Made by a program: the position numbers and the translations under genes
In this document: piece by piece, positions 7,818 through 15,761 of the stretch
Layout: each line of letters opens with the position of its first letter
Numbering within the stretch: position 1 is the first letter of the stretch
NCBI GenBank assembly: GCA_035567895.1
Contig: DATMPC010000106.1
Coordinates: forward strand, 1 to 49,691
Source: Terriglobales bacterium
Lineage (GTDB): Bacteria; Acidobacteriota; Terriglobia; Terriglobales; Acidobacteriaceae
Length of the DNA: 49,691 nt
Direction of reading: 5' to 3'
Notes under the pieces: model-generated
What the model saw: the letters and a program-made list of their open reading frames with translations, nothing else
What the model was told of the DNA's origin: nothing
Database searches by the model: none

Positions 7818-9938
7818 ATGCCGAAAGCCATTAAGTATGTTGAGAAGGCAGTCACAATTGCCGCCAACGGAGCATGGCAAGTATTCGACAGACTCAACAG
7901 CTTTAAACCCAACCCGTCTTTCACGCCGAAGTGGTCGGATAAGCCCCTACTAAAGTCCTACGAAAAGCAGAAACCGCCGCTGGGATGGCCCCGCACAACT
8001 GACTCTCTTTGTCCGAAATGCGTTCCTGAAATCCGCCAGCAGATCGTTGACGGCAAATTGCCCCACGAGATTCTTCTGAACGAAAAGGCGGGTGAGATCA
8101 AAGCTCAGATCATCGAGCGCGACGGCAAGATCCTGATGGTGAAGGATTGCCCGAAACATGGCCACTTCGAAGACGTAATGGCCATCGACACCCAGTTCTT
8201 CCGCCACCTCGAAGAAGTCTTTCCCGGCCGCGATATCCGCGCGCACAGTGACGAAAAGCTGCACAATCACGGGACATCGACGATCAAGCACGGCCGCGGA
8301 TCGGTGCTAACAATCGACCTCACCAACCGCTGCAACATGATGTGCGATCCCTGCTTCATGGATGCCAACCAGGTTGGATTTGTGCACGAGCTGACGTGGG
8401 ACGAGATCAAGACGATGCTCGACAACGCGATCTCGATCAAGCCGCGTCGTCAGATGTCGGTTCAGTTCTCCGGTGGTGAGCCAACGCTTTCACCGTACTT
8501 CCTCGACGCTGTCGCGTACTCGCGCAAGGTTGGCTACAACTCGGTGCAGGCCGCCAGTAACGGAATTGAGTTTGCCAAGAGCGAAGAGTTCTGCCGCCAG
8601 GCCGCAGAAGCCGGCCTGCGTTACGTTTATCTCCAGTTCGACGGAATCGGAAACGCCGCCAATTCGCACCGCAAGGTCGGCAATCTCTTTGACGTAAAGC
8701 TTAAGGCGATTCACAACCTGCACAACGCCGGCGTAGAAATCGTTCCAGTCACCACGATTGTCAACGGCATCAACAACGAGCAGGTAGGCCGCATTATCCA
8801 GTTCGCGCTCGACAATCCCAAGACCATCAGCTTCCTCAGCTTCCAGCCGGTTTCGTTCACTGGCCGGGACGAGGAAGTCACCGACGAGCGCCGCATGGCG
8901 CAGCGTTACACGCTTTCCCACCTGGCACACGACGTGAAAGACCAGGTCGGGCTGGGTGAGCCGTCGCGCGACTGGTTCCCGATTTCGTTTATGAGCACAT
9001 TCTCCGATTGGGCCGATTTGGTACACGGTCCGAACGCTGATTGGGGACAGCTATCTTGCGGATGCCATCCGAACTGCGGAATCGGCACGGCAATGATGAT
9101 CGATAAAGAGACCAAAGAAGCGGTCCCCGTCCCCGCATTCCTGAAAATGGAACGGTTCGCGAAAGACGTTGCCAGGATCAACGACGCTGGCCGCGGCCGC
9201 TTCCTTTCCGTTCTGGGAATGGCGCTCGCGTTGACGCGCAACTACGATCCGTTCAAGTCCCCGACGCACTTCAAGATGAAGGACTTGCTCCAGAAGTTTG
9301 ACAAGTCTTTCGGTGCCAGCAAGAACGCCGACAAGAAGTACGGCAGCGTGAAAGGCGAGCGCACGTTGGAAGATATCGAGAAGCGCCGCAAAGACCGCTG
9401 GAACTTCCTCTTCGTTGCCGGAATGTGGTTCCAGGATCTGTTCAACTACGACTTCCGCCGCACCGAGCAGTGCATCATCCCGTACGCCACGCAGGAAGGT
9501 GAAATCTCCTTCTGCGCCTATAACACCGGCGTGGGCTGGCGAAACATCATCGAGAAGATGCACATGACGGCGACCCTCACCAAGTGGTACGACGAGCACG
9601 GCCGTCACGAGATCTTCGCAGGCGGCAAGAATGTTGGCCTCGAAGACTCTTCGCACAAGCTCAAGCTCGTGCAAGAGCATGTGAATGCTGCCGCGAATAC
9701 TACTCTCGACGAGCTAGGTATCGCCAAGAATTCGCGTGAAGAGAAGATTCGCGCCCGCGACGCCAAGCTAAAACAAGGCGCCGAGAACGCTCGCATGATG
9801 GCGCTCTATCGCAAAGAAATCCTGAAAGAGCAGGCGCCGGAAGGTGGATTCATTCCAGTATCAAACCTGATCGCGCCGGCTCCCAAGAAGATCGCTCAAG
9901 AGGTCGCCGAGACTGAAGAGCCCGTCCTGGGAGATTAA
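7818..9938 (+). CDS. Radical SAM enzyme with N-terminal Cys motifs, Tes/MJ0619-like; candidate membrane-spanning lipid synthase
   Basis: 706 residues. The radical SAM cluster motif is CNMMCDPC (Cys172, 176, 179), followed by the SAM-contact SGGEP at 218-222. N-terminal to it are CPKC (65-68) and CPKHG (111-115), a Cys/His arrangement seen in the MJ0619/Tes group. Further cysteines that could hold an auxiliary cluster are CGCHPNC (414-420), Cys552 and Cys566. The C-terminus is basic and charged. Archaeal Tes couples lipid tails into tetraethers, and Acidobacteria make membrane-spanning iso-diabolic acid lipids, so a lipid-coupling role is plausible but inferred. Start ATG at 7818 has GAGGAG seven bases upstream; an ATG at 7814 is out of frame. 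It is monocistronic, closed by a perfect terminator. Confidence 0.75.
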   Translation: MPKAIKYVEKAVTIAANGAWQVFDRLNSFKPNPSFTPKWSDKPLLKSYEKQKPPLGWPRTTDSLCPKCVPEIRQQIVDGKLPHEILLNEKAGEIKAQIIERDGKILMVKDCPKHGHFEDVMAIDTQFFRHLEEVFPGRDIRAHSDEKLHNHGTSTIKHGRGSVLTIDLTNRCNMMCDPCFMDANQVGFVHELTWDEIKTMLDNAISIKPRRQMSVQFSGGEPTLSPYFLDAVAYSRKVGYNSVQAASNGIEFAKSEEFCRQAAEAGLRYVYLQFDGIGNAANSHRKVGNLFDVKLKAIHNLHNAGVEIVPVTTIVNGINNEQVGRIIQFALDNPKTISFLSFQPVSFTGRDEEVTDERRMAQRYTLSHLAHDVKDQVGLGEPSRDWFPISFMSTFSDWADLVHGPNADWGQLSCGCHPNCGIGTAMMIDKETKEAVPVPAFLKMERFAKDVARINDAGRGRFLSVLGMALALTRNYDPFKSPTHFKMKDLLQKFDKSFGASKNADKKYGSVKGERTLEDIEKRRKDRWNFLFVAGMWFQDLFNYDFRRTEQCIIPYATQEGEISFCAYNTGVGWRNIIEKMHMTATLTKWYDEHGRHEIFAGGKNVGLEDSSHKLKLVQEHVNAAANTTLDELGIAKNSREEKIRARDAKLKQGAENARMMALYRKEILKEQAPEGGFIPVSNLIAPAPKKIAQEVAETEEPVLGD

Positions 9939-9976
9939 GTCCAAGCAAGTTTCTTCCTCTGATGTAGTCCTCACTC

Positions 9977-10007
9977 AAGGCCGCCTAGTAAGGCGGCCTT
10001 TTTGTTT
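9977..10007 (+). terminator. Rho-independent terminator of the radical SAM gene
   Basis: Perfect 10-bp stem AAGGCCGCCT (9977-9986) and AGGCGGCCTT (9991-10000), 4-nt loop, followed by a T-rich tract. Confidence 0.92.
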
Positions 10008-10055
10008 CAATTTGACGTTTGGACCTTTAGGTGAACTGAACAATCTTCTCGTTGA

Positions 10056-11594
10056 CTACTCCGCTCCCTGTTCTTCCCTCGGCGCGTGATGCGGCAAGGC
10101 CTGCGGCATCTCAGAGACGTTCCAGGCCCAGGCCGCGAGCAGGCCTGCTCCCTGATTGATCTCGTCGGGAATTACTTTGTCGAACGTATCTGCCTGGCTG
10201 TGATGTGCCTGCCCATAATGGTCCGGTTTTTGCAAACCAAAGTATGCCGGCACGCCTTTGTTGAGGAACTCCACGTGATCGGAAGAGCCATAGTAGCGGG
10301 TATCTAACGCATCCAGCCCGAAGAGTTCCTGCAGTGGCTGATAGATCTCCTGCATTAACGGAACAGTTTCGTACTGATTTTCGAGGACAATCGTGAACAC
10401 TTTGGCGGTTCCGAGGTCGAGAATCAGAGCTGCATCTATTTTGGGAATCTCGGCTTCATGGTTCTTCACGAAGAGTTCAGCTCCAGTTCCGCCCTCCTCC
10501 TCACCTGTGAAGAGAATGAAGGTTATAGTTCGCTTCGGTTTCCAGCCAAGCGCACTCAGTGTGCGGGCGGCTTCCAGCGTGGCCATCGCGCCGGTACCGT
10601 TGTCGATCGCGCCTTGGCCGAGGTCCCAGGAATCGAGGTGTCCGCCGACGATTACGCGTTCTTCCGGATGTTCACTGCCCTTTATCTCTGCCACGGTAAT
10701 TGAAGTCTTCGCCGGATTCGGGCTGAACGTGCCGGTCAAATTGATCTTCATCGACACTGGCCCACGCTGCAGCAGGCGATAAATCAAGCTGTAATCCTCG
10801 TGCGCGAGGAACGCAGTCGGAAGCCGCGAAGGCTGATACCGGCTGAAGGCGGTCATATTGAACAGCGAATCGCGCTTACCGCTATCTATCAGCACAACCG
10901 CTGCACCCGCGTCGGCTGCGGCCTGCATCATCTGCTGACGCTCGCGAAAACGGGCACGCGCTCCCGCATTGGGGACGCCGCGTCTCGGAGGAATCACGGC
11001 GTCGTAGGCATTGTTCGGGATTTCGTTCTCTGGAGAAAGCTCTGCAGGCGGGCGCGTCATGATGATTGCACCCTTCAGCTTGGACTTCTGCTTCTCTACG
11101 TCGGAGGAGTTAGCCAAGTTCAAAAAGATCACGTTTCCAGTAACCGCACCATCTGTGGCTTTACTCCATCCGGCGGAGCGGATCTCGATCGGTCGTGTGA
11201 AGGGAGCTGTGATTTCAGCTGTATCCTGCCCACGCGTCCACGCATGGGGAATCTCAGTGGTTTCGAGATGGGCGTCGATGCCGTAGTCCTTGAAGCGCTG
11301 TAGTGTCCAATCGCTGGCGCGGTTCATTTGTGGCGATCCAGTCAGGCGCGGTCCAATTTCCGTAGTGAGGTACTCGAGGTTCTTCATCAGCTCGGAGTGC
11401 GCCTTCACTTCGTCGACTATTTTCTGGTCCGCCTGCTCCATTGCAGTTCTGTACGCCCGCTTTTCATCGTCGGTGCGGGTTGTAGTTGGTGTGCTGGACG
11501 GAGCTTGGGCTATAAGTTGTGCTGCGATGAAGGCGATCGTGGCTAGCAAGAAAGGGAAGGAAATTGACCGCTTGCGCGGGAGCAATAGACTCAT
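10056..11594 (-). CDS. M28 family metallopeptidase with PA domain, secreted
   Basis: About 512 residues: signal segment (FPFLLATIAFIAAQLIAQA), a PA-like domain at roughly 140-290, and the M28 catalytic domain at 300-500. Likely dinuclear zinc ligands are visible in order: HLDSWD (His319, Asp321), AIDNGTG (Asp331), TGEEEGG (Glu365/Glu366), SSDHVEF (Asp439) and the HHS pair near 464. It should act as an aminopeptidase or carboxypeptidase on peptides outside the cytoplasm. Start ATG at 11594 follows CCGGAGAA; an upstream start at 11621 is less likely. It lies 124 bp downstream of the transglutaminase-like gene on the same strand, with a repeat between them. Confidence 0.88.
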   Translation of the reverse strand: MSLLLPRKRSISFPFLLATIAFIAAQLIAQAPSSTPTTTRTDDEKRAYRTAMEQADQKIVDEVKAHSELMKNLEYLTTEIGPRLTGSPQMNRASDWTLQRFKDYGIDAHLETTEIPHAWTRGQDTAEITAPFTRPIEIRSAGWSKATDGAVTGNVIFLNLANSSDVEKQKSKLKGAIIMTRPPAELSPENEIPNNAYDAVIPPRRGVPNAGARARFRERQQMMQAAADAGAAVVLIDSGKRDSLFNMTAFSRYQPSRLPTAFLAHEDYSLIYRLLQRGPVSMKINLTGTFSPNPAKTSITVAEIKGSEHPEERVIVGGHLDSWDLGQGAIDNGTGAMATLEAARTLSALGWKPKRTITFILFTGEEEGGTGAELFVKNHEAEIPKIDAALILDLGTAKVFTIVLENQYETVPLMQEIYQPLQELFGLDALDTRYYGSSDHVEFLNKGVPAYFGLQKPDHYGQAHHSQADTFDKVIPDEINQGAGLLAAWAWNVSEMPQALPHHAPREEQGAE

Positions 11595-11644
11595 CAGTTC
11601 TCCGGAACAATTTGATGACAAGAGACTGATTAGGGTAGCAGATA

Positions 11645-11703
11645 GGGAACAGGAGACAGTGAACAGGAAGGCGCATGGGTTTCCTGTTCCCTGTCCCCTA
11701 TAA
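11645..11703. repeat. Heptamer repeats in inverted arrangement
   Basis: Left arm of 7-bp units GGGAACA-GGAGACA-GTGAACA from 11645, right arm CCTGTTC-CCTGTCC-CCTATAA from 11683. The arms are roughly complementary. They resemble short tandemly repeated heptamers (STRR) of cyanobacteria; similar units occur at 12859, 13007 and 23857. Confidence 0.6.
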
Positions 11704-11718
11704 CCTCTTCGCTAGCCT

Positions 11719-12711
11719 TTACTGTCCAGCAGTCGCGCGAATAGGAGTCTGCTCGCTTCCCGCATCTTCGAAACTGAAGTGCGTCGAAATGTTCGGATAT
11801 TCCGTGTGATTCAGTTCGACATACGGATAGACAAAGTAGTTCAAGGGACCCCCGTCCTGCTTAGGCGAGAGAATTAAGTCGCGGCCGACGGAGAATTGCA
11901 CGCGATTGTCATCCCAGTGTCCGAAGAAGAACTCGCGCTGTTCGGGATGCTTCCATGCTTCGGAGATATCTACCGGAATCCATCCGCGGTCTTTGGTGTA
12001 GAAGTCTGCCCAGCAATGGTAGCCAGCAACGTCTCCCTCGTGTTTGTCTGCCGGAATCGGGAAACCGATCTCGAATCGCGAAGGAATGTGTTGCGAGCGC
12101 GCCATCGAGATGAAGAGGGAATGGAAGTCCGTGCAGTTCCCGCGCTTGGCATTACAGGCGTACAGGGTGTCGCCGTGTCCCCATCCGGTGCCGCTCTTGT
12201 CGTAACGCATGTTAGCGAGCACGTACTCGTAAATGGCGCGGCCCTTCTCATAGTCCCCGCCTTTGACTTCCGAAACTTGCTTAACTGCAAGCTCCGCAGG
12301 CAATCCGGTGGTCGGAACTAGCTTGTCGGGAGCGAGAAGACGTTTGAATTCGGCTGCTTCCAAGCCAGCTCCACCGGCTGAACTTTGGCGCCGAACGACA
12401 TCGTAGACGATATCGAAAGCGTACTCGTCCTTGGCTGCATTGGCTGTCTCCGCGTAAAGCATTTCGTTGCCGTATTCACTTTCGTGAGTCTGCTTTAAGG
12501 CAAGGTCCCCTTTTTGGGAAATCATCCTCACTTTCTGGAACTCATTTGAATATGCCATGGGAATCCATACGCGTAACGGCGCGCCCGGATGGGTATTTCG
12601 AACTGTGAACGCGTAATGAAAGGTGAAGTGGCGCTCCGGACCGGCAGTCTGTGCGGGCGCTGACACGACAAAGAGCGCCAGCAAGAGAACTACGCAAACG
12701 AAGATTTTCAT
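11719..12711 (-). CDS. Secreted transglutaminase-like (cysteine protease fold) protein
   Basis: 330 residues with a clear signal peptide (VVLLLALFVVSAPAQ). The transglutaminase-like core has the expected triad: Cys193 in KRGNCTDFHSLF, His232 in GYHCWADFY and Asp248 in WIPVDIS. Proteins of this group hydrolyse or transfer amide bonds; the substrate cannot be told from sequence. The N-terminal 120 residues form a beta-rich domain common in family members. Start ATG at 12711 is preceded by AAGGAAGA. It is probably cotranscribed with the M28 peptidase downstream, which would pair two extracytoplasmic enzymes acting on peptides. Confidence 0.87.
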   Translation of the reverse strand: MKIFVCVVLLLALFVVSAPAQTAGPERHFTFHYAFTVRNTHPGAPLRVWIPMAYSNEFQKVRMISQKGDLALKQTHESEYGNEMLYAETANAAKDEYAFDIVYDVVRRQSSAGGAGLEAAEFKRLLAPDKLVPTTGLPAELAVKQVSEVKGGDYEKGRAIYEYVLANMRYDKSGTGWGHGDTLYACNAKRGNCTDFHSLFISMARSQHIPSRFEIGFPIPADKHEGDVAGYHCWADFYTKDRGWIPVDISEAWKHPEQREFFFGHWDDNRVQFSVGRDLILSPKQDGGPLNYFVYPYVELNHTEYPNISTHFSFEDAGSEQTPIRATAGQ

Positions 12712-12858
12712 AGATTCTTCCTTTTCTTTCTTGACGTGACGATGTGAATTGTGACGACAACCCGGGCGTCAGGAAGGCTAGCTTCAGGTGAAGCCGGAAA
12801 AGGAAGGCATGGTACTTGCTCGCAAAAATGTTAATCCTCGCGCGCCTGTCATGCAAAC

Positions 12859-12893
12859 GGCAACGGGCAACCGGCAATAGGCAATAGGCGATT
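12859..12893. repeat. Tandem heptamer repeats (STRR-like)
   Basis: Five successive 7-bp units: GGCAACG, GGCAACC, GGCAATA, GGCAATA, GGCGATT. The same motif occurs inverted at 13007-13034, inside the next gene. Confidence 0.75.
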
Positions 12894-12950
12894 GGCTCTG
12901 TATTCTGCTTTGTCACCCAACCTTTGGATTGCGTTTGAAGACTGAGATCC

Positions 12951-13799
12951 GTGTTCGTGGACTTTATTAATTGCTTCTTGATCAATTACTTCTTGCAAGG
13001 TTTTCGCCTATTGCCGATCGCCTATTGCCTATTGCTAGCGCAAAGCGCTCACGCTCAGGGCAACTACGAGATCCAGGTCTACGGCTCCGATACTGTGGAC
13101 CCGGGCACGACTATGATCGAGCTGCACAGCAACTACACAGTCTCGGGAACAAAAGCCGCCGCTGGTAGCCGTTTTGCCGAGGATGGTACTGAACCTACCC
13201 ACCACGCGCTACACGAGACCATAGAAATTACCCAGGGATTCACCGACTGGTTCGAAACCGGGTTCTACATTTTTACAAGCGCGCACAGCGGATTCGGGTA
13301 CGAGTGGGTAGGCGATCACATTCGTCCCCGCGTTCGCGTTCCAGAAAAATGGAATTGGCCTGTCGGGGTGAGCTTGTCAAACGAGATCGGATATCAGCGC
13401 GCCCGTTTCTCACCAGACACGTGGACGTGGGAGATTCGTCCGATCGTAGATAAGCAACTCGGGCCGTGGTACCTGTCGTTCAATCCAACGCTCGATCGCT
13501 CGTGGCACGGACCAAGCGTGAGCAAAGGCGTCGAATTCTCACCTAACTTCAAGGTCGGCTATAACGTGACTAAGCAGGTCTCAGCCGGATTCGAGTACTA
13601 CGGCAATTACGGAAATCTCACGGGTTTCGATCCATTCAGGGAACAACAGCAGGATTTCTTTCCATCCATCGACCTAAATGTCTCACCGAAGTGGGAATTC
13701 AATTTCGGTGTTGGAATCGGTGTAACTCGATCCACGGATCACCTGATCGTGAAGGGTATTGTGGGACGCCGCTTCTCGTTCGGCAGGTCCCACAAGTAG
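12951..13799 (+). CDS. Putative secreted/outer-membrane beta-barrel protein of unknown function
   Basis: 282 residues in the open frame, starting with GTG at 12951; no strong ribosome binding site, so the start is uncertain (GTG at 12957 is also possible). A signal peptide ends near AQSAHAQ. The mature part is rich in alternating aromatic and polar residues (TDWFETGFYIF, WPVGVSLSNEIGYQRA, KQVSAGFEYYGNYG) and ends in a strand-like VKGIVGRRFSFG, as in outer-membrane barrels. I do not recognise a named family; a distant relation to MetA-pathway type barrels is possible. The hydrophobic core of the signal peptide is encoded by heptamer repeats at 13007-13034, and the codons before it are a 15-bp duplication (INCFL, INYFL). 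Confidence 0.65.
   Translation: MFVDFINCFLINYFLQGFRLLPIAYCLLLAQSAHAQGNYEIQVYGSDTVDPGTTMIELHSNYTVSGTKAAAGSRFAEDGTEPTHHALHETIEITQGFTDWFETGFYIFTSAHSGFGYEWVGDHIRPRVRVPEKWNWPVGVSLSNEIGYQRARFSPDTWTWEIRPIVDKQLGPWYLSFNPTLDRSWHGPSVSKGVEFSPNFKVGYNVTKQVSAGFEYYGNYGNLTGFDPFREQQQDFFPSIDLNVSPKWEFNFGVGIGVTRSTDHLIVKGIVGRRFSFGRSHK
13007..13034. repeat. Tandem heptamer repeats inside a signal-peptide coding segment
   Basis: Four 7-bp units CCTATTG-CCGATCG-CCTATTG-CCTATTG, complementary in sense to the array at 12859-12893. In the reading frame of the surrounding gene they encode the hydrophobic run LLPIAYCLL. Confidence 0.8.
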
Positions 13800-13817
13800 A
13801 AGCCGCACAACTAACCG

Positions 13818-14153
13818 TTATCCGACTCTCTGCAGCGCTCTGCCGAGTCGCTCATGATCGGTGTCTTCCAGGCCAATGAAGCGGAAGCCCAGCTCAGAAT
13901 GGGCGCCTTTTCCACGCTCATCCAAGAATTCAATCAGTCCACGAATTTTGCCGAGTGACGTTGAAATCTCGATTTCTCCGAGCGTGCCGCGCCGAACCTT
14001 CTTATCGAGGAGTGCGCAGCCGCCCGTCATAGACAGGCGCAATAAACTGCCTTTTTGTAGCTGATTTTCCACTCGGAAATTGGCTGGTTCGGGTCTACGG
14101 AATGATGTCCTGGGGGAACGAATCGAGGAGTGAAGCTTGGGGAAATGGGCCAT
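13818..14153 (-). CDS. PilZ-like domain protein
   Basis: 111 residues from the ATG at 14153 (an in-frame TTG at 14159 is the alternative). The central part, RLSMTGGCALLDKK followed by beta-rich segments and ELGFRFIGLED, resembles a PilZ domain, the usual cyclic-di-GMP receptor. The usual RxxxR motif is replaced by an Arg-rich N-terminal stretch (SPRTSFRRPEP), and the D/NxSxxG motif appears as LSMTGG, so ligand binding is uncertain. It converges on the barrel-like gene, with 18 bp between the stops. No ribosome binding site is obvious. Confidence 0.6.
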   Translation of the reverse strand: MAHFPKLHSSIRSPRTSFRRPEPANFRVENQLQKGSLLRLSMTGGCALLDKKVRRGTLGEIEISTSLGKIRGLIEFLDERGKGAHSELGFRFIGLEDTDHERLGRALQRVG

Positions 14154-14365
14154 GCCCAAGAAATGTAGCTGGCGACGTGCAAGCCCAAAAGATTACTGAA
14201 GGCCTTGTGGCGGAGGGCTGGGTACAATGGCCCGGTGCTTAACCAGCCTTGAGCTTTCGAGTATGAGACTTGAAGCTGTTTGGACGACGGTTTGCCCAAT
14301 CCCAAGGAACTGCTAACAAAGGGCTTGCGTACACGTCTTCTGGGTGAACAGGAGGAGACGGCCAA

Positions 14366-15163
14366 ATGACAACACGTTTGACTCGCTACATGGGAATTGC
14401 CGCCTTGGCGATGGCGCTGGGAGTGGCCGGATGGGCACAAGATCAAGGCACAGACAATGGCCGCGAGTTTCACTGGACGGGCAAGCTATCACCGGATCAG
14501 GTGGTCGTGATCAAAGACATCAATGGGGATATCGACGCGACTGGTTCCTCGAATAGCGATCAGGTGGAAGTGAGCGCAATTAAGAGCGGCGAGGGCGCAC
14601 AGGATATCAAGATCCAGGTCGTGAAGCTCAACGATGGAGTGATGATCTGCGCGTTGTACCCGGGCTTTTTCAGCTCCGACAATTGCGAGTCCAATTCGCA
14701 TTTCGGCAACAGTCACAATAACGCCAAGGTCGACTTTACGATTCGCATGCCCCAGAACCTGCGTTTCGTCGGCAAGAACGTGAACGGCGGGGTCCGCGCT
14801 ATGTCGATGGGCCGCTACGTTGAAGCCGACAGTGTGAACGGTAGCATTCGTATCTCCACGCAAAGCTGGGCCTCTGCCAAAAGTGTGAACGGATCGATTC
14901 AGGCGAGGATTGGGCGGGCGGACTGGTCCGGAGACCTCGAGTTCAAGACTGTCAACGGCGGCATCAAACTGGAGCTGCCCACAAACCTGAGCACGGAACT
15001 AGATTTCAGGAGTGTCAACGGACATCTCGAATCCGACTTCCCGCTAACCATGCAAGGCAGCAGCGGAAAACATTCCGTCCACGGCACGATTGGCAGCGGC
15101 GGGCGTTCACTAGATCTCAAGACAGTCAACGGCAGCGGAGAGCTTCGCAAAGAAGCGATTTGA
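14366..15163 (+). CDS. DUF4097-family beta-strand repeat protein, secreted
   Basis: 265 residues with a signal peptide (GIAALAMALGVAGWAQ). The rest is a run of short beta repeats centred on a SVNG or TVNG turn (DSVNGSIRIST, KSVNGSIQARI, KTVNGGIKLEL, RSVNGHLESDF, KTVNGSGEL), typical of the DUF4097 putative adhesin family, which folds as a right-handed beta-helix-like solenoid. The role is unknown. The ATG at 14366 has AGGAGGAG about ten bases upstream. It is followed by 600 bp without a gene. Confidence 0.85.
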   Translation: MTTRLTRYMGIAALAMALGVAGWAQDQGTDNGREFHWTGKLSPDQVVVIKDINGDIDATGSSNSDQVEVSAIKSGEGAQDIKIQVVKLNDGVMICALYPGFFSSDNCESNSHFGNSHNNAKVDFTIRMPQNLRFVGKNVNGGVRAMSMGRYVEADSVNGSIRISTQSWASAKSVNGSIQARIGRADWSGDLEFKTVNGGIKLELPTNLSTELDFRSVNGHLESDFPLTMQGSSGKHSVHGTIGSGGRSLDLKTVNGSGELRKEAI

Positions 15164-15761
15164 TCTTAAACACGAGGACTGGCCTGCAACTCTAGTTAGG
15201 GACAAAAGACCTTGCCAGAAATCCGCAGCCAAAAAGAAGAAACAGGCAGAATAACAGGGGATTTTTTGATTCGACGTTGAAATCATCGAATTCTGCCCAG
15301 AATGCGCAAATTTCGGTCAGAACCAGGGAGTTAACAGGGAGTTCTGTGGATTTCTTCGCAAGGCGCTGTCAACAAAGCGCTTGGATCGGTTTGGCGCGGG
15401 ATTCAAAAAAGTAACAGGGAGCTATCAGGGAGCTTGGGCTGTTGTGGCCGCTCTTTCCGGGCTTGTACAAGCAACATCGCGATAGAAAAACAGCTTGGGT
15501 GTGTCGATTCGAACGAACAACGTTCGACGTAGAGATAAGCCAAATTTTTTTGGTCCAGAAGAGACCGCAAACGTTGTTGCCCGTTAAGAACGCATGAAGA
15601 TGAGCGTTTTCGAATGGGAGAACTGGCAACCAGCTGGTTTGTCTTGATTTACCGGAAATGATTCCCCTTCAGTGCGTATTTTTACAAGAAACGTGATTAA
15701 CGTCTGGCTAGAATCTTCAGTCGAATAACCTTGGCCTCGCTTTTCTCGGGAGAGATGCAAA
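15164..15761. other. 598-bp gene-free region with TAACAGGG repeats
   Basis: No credible gene. The octamer TAACAGGG starts at 15252, 15332 and 15412, exactly 80 bp apart, with the variants AACCAGGGA at 15321 and TATCAGGGA at 15423 beside the second and third copies. The promoter of the ABC export operon probably lies near the right end. Confidence 0.5.

Noticed and set aside
8490-9680. Minus-strand open frames of 178 and 209 residues
   Set aside because: Antisense to the radical SAM gene and rich in Val/Leu/Arg, as expected from GC-biased third positions on the coding strand.
12859-13034. CRISPR array
   Set aside because: The repeats are only 7 bp long, contiguous and without spacers; no cas gene lies in the window.
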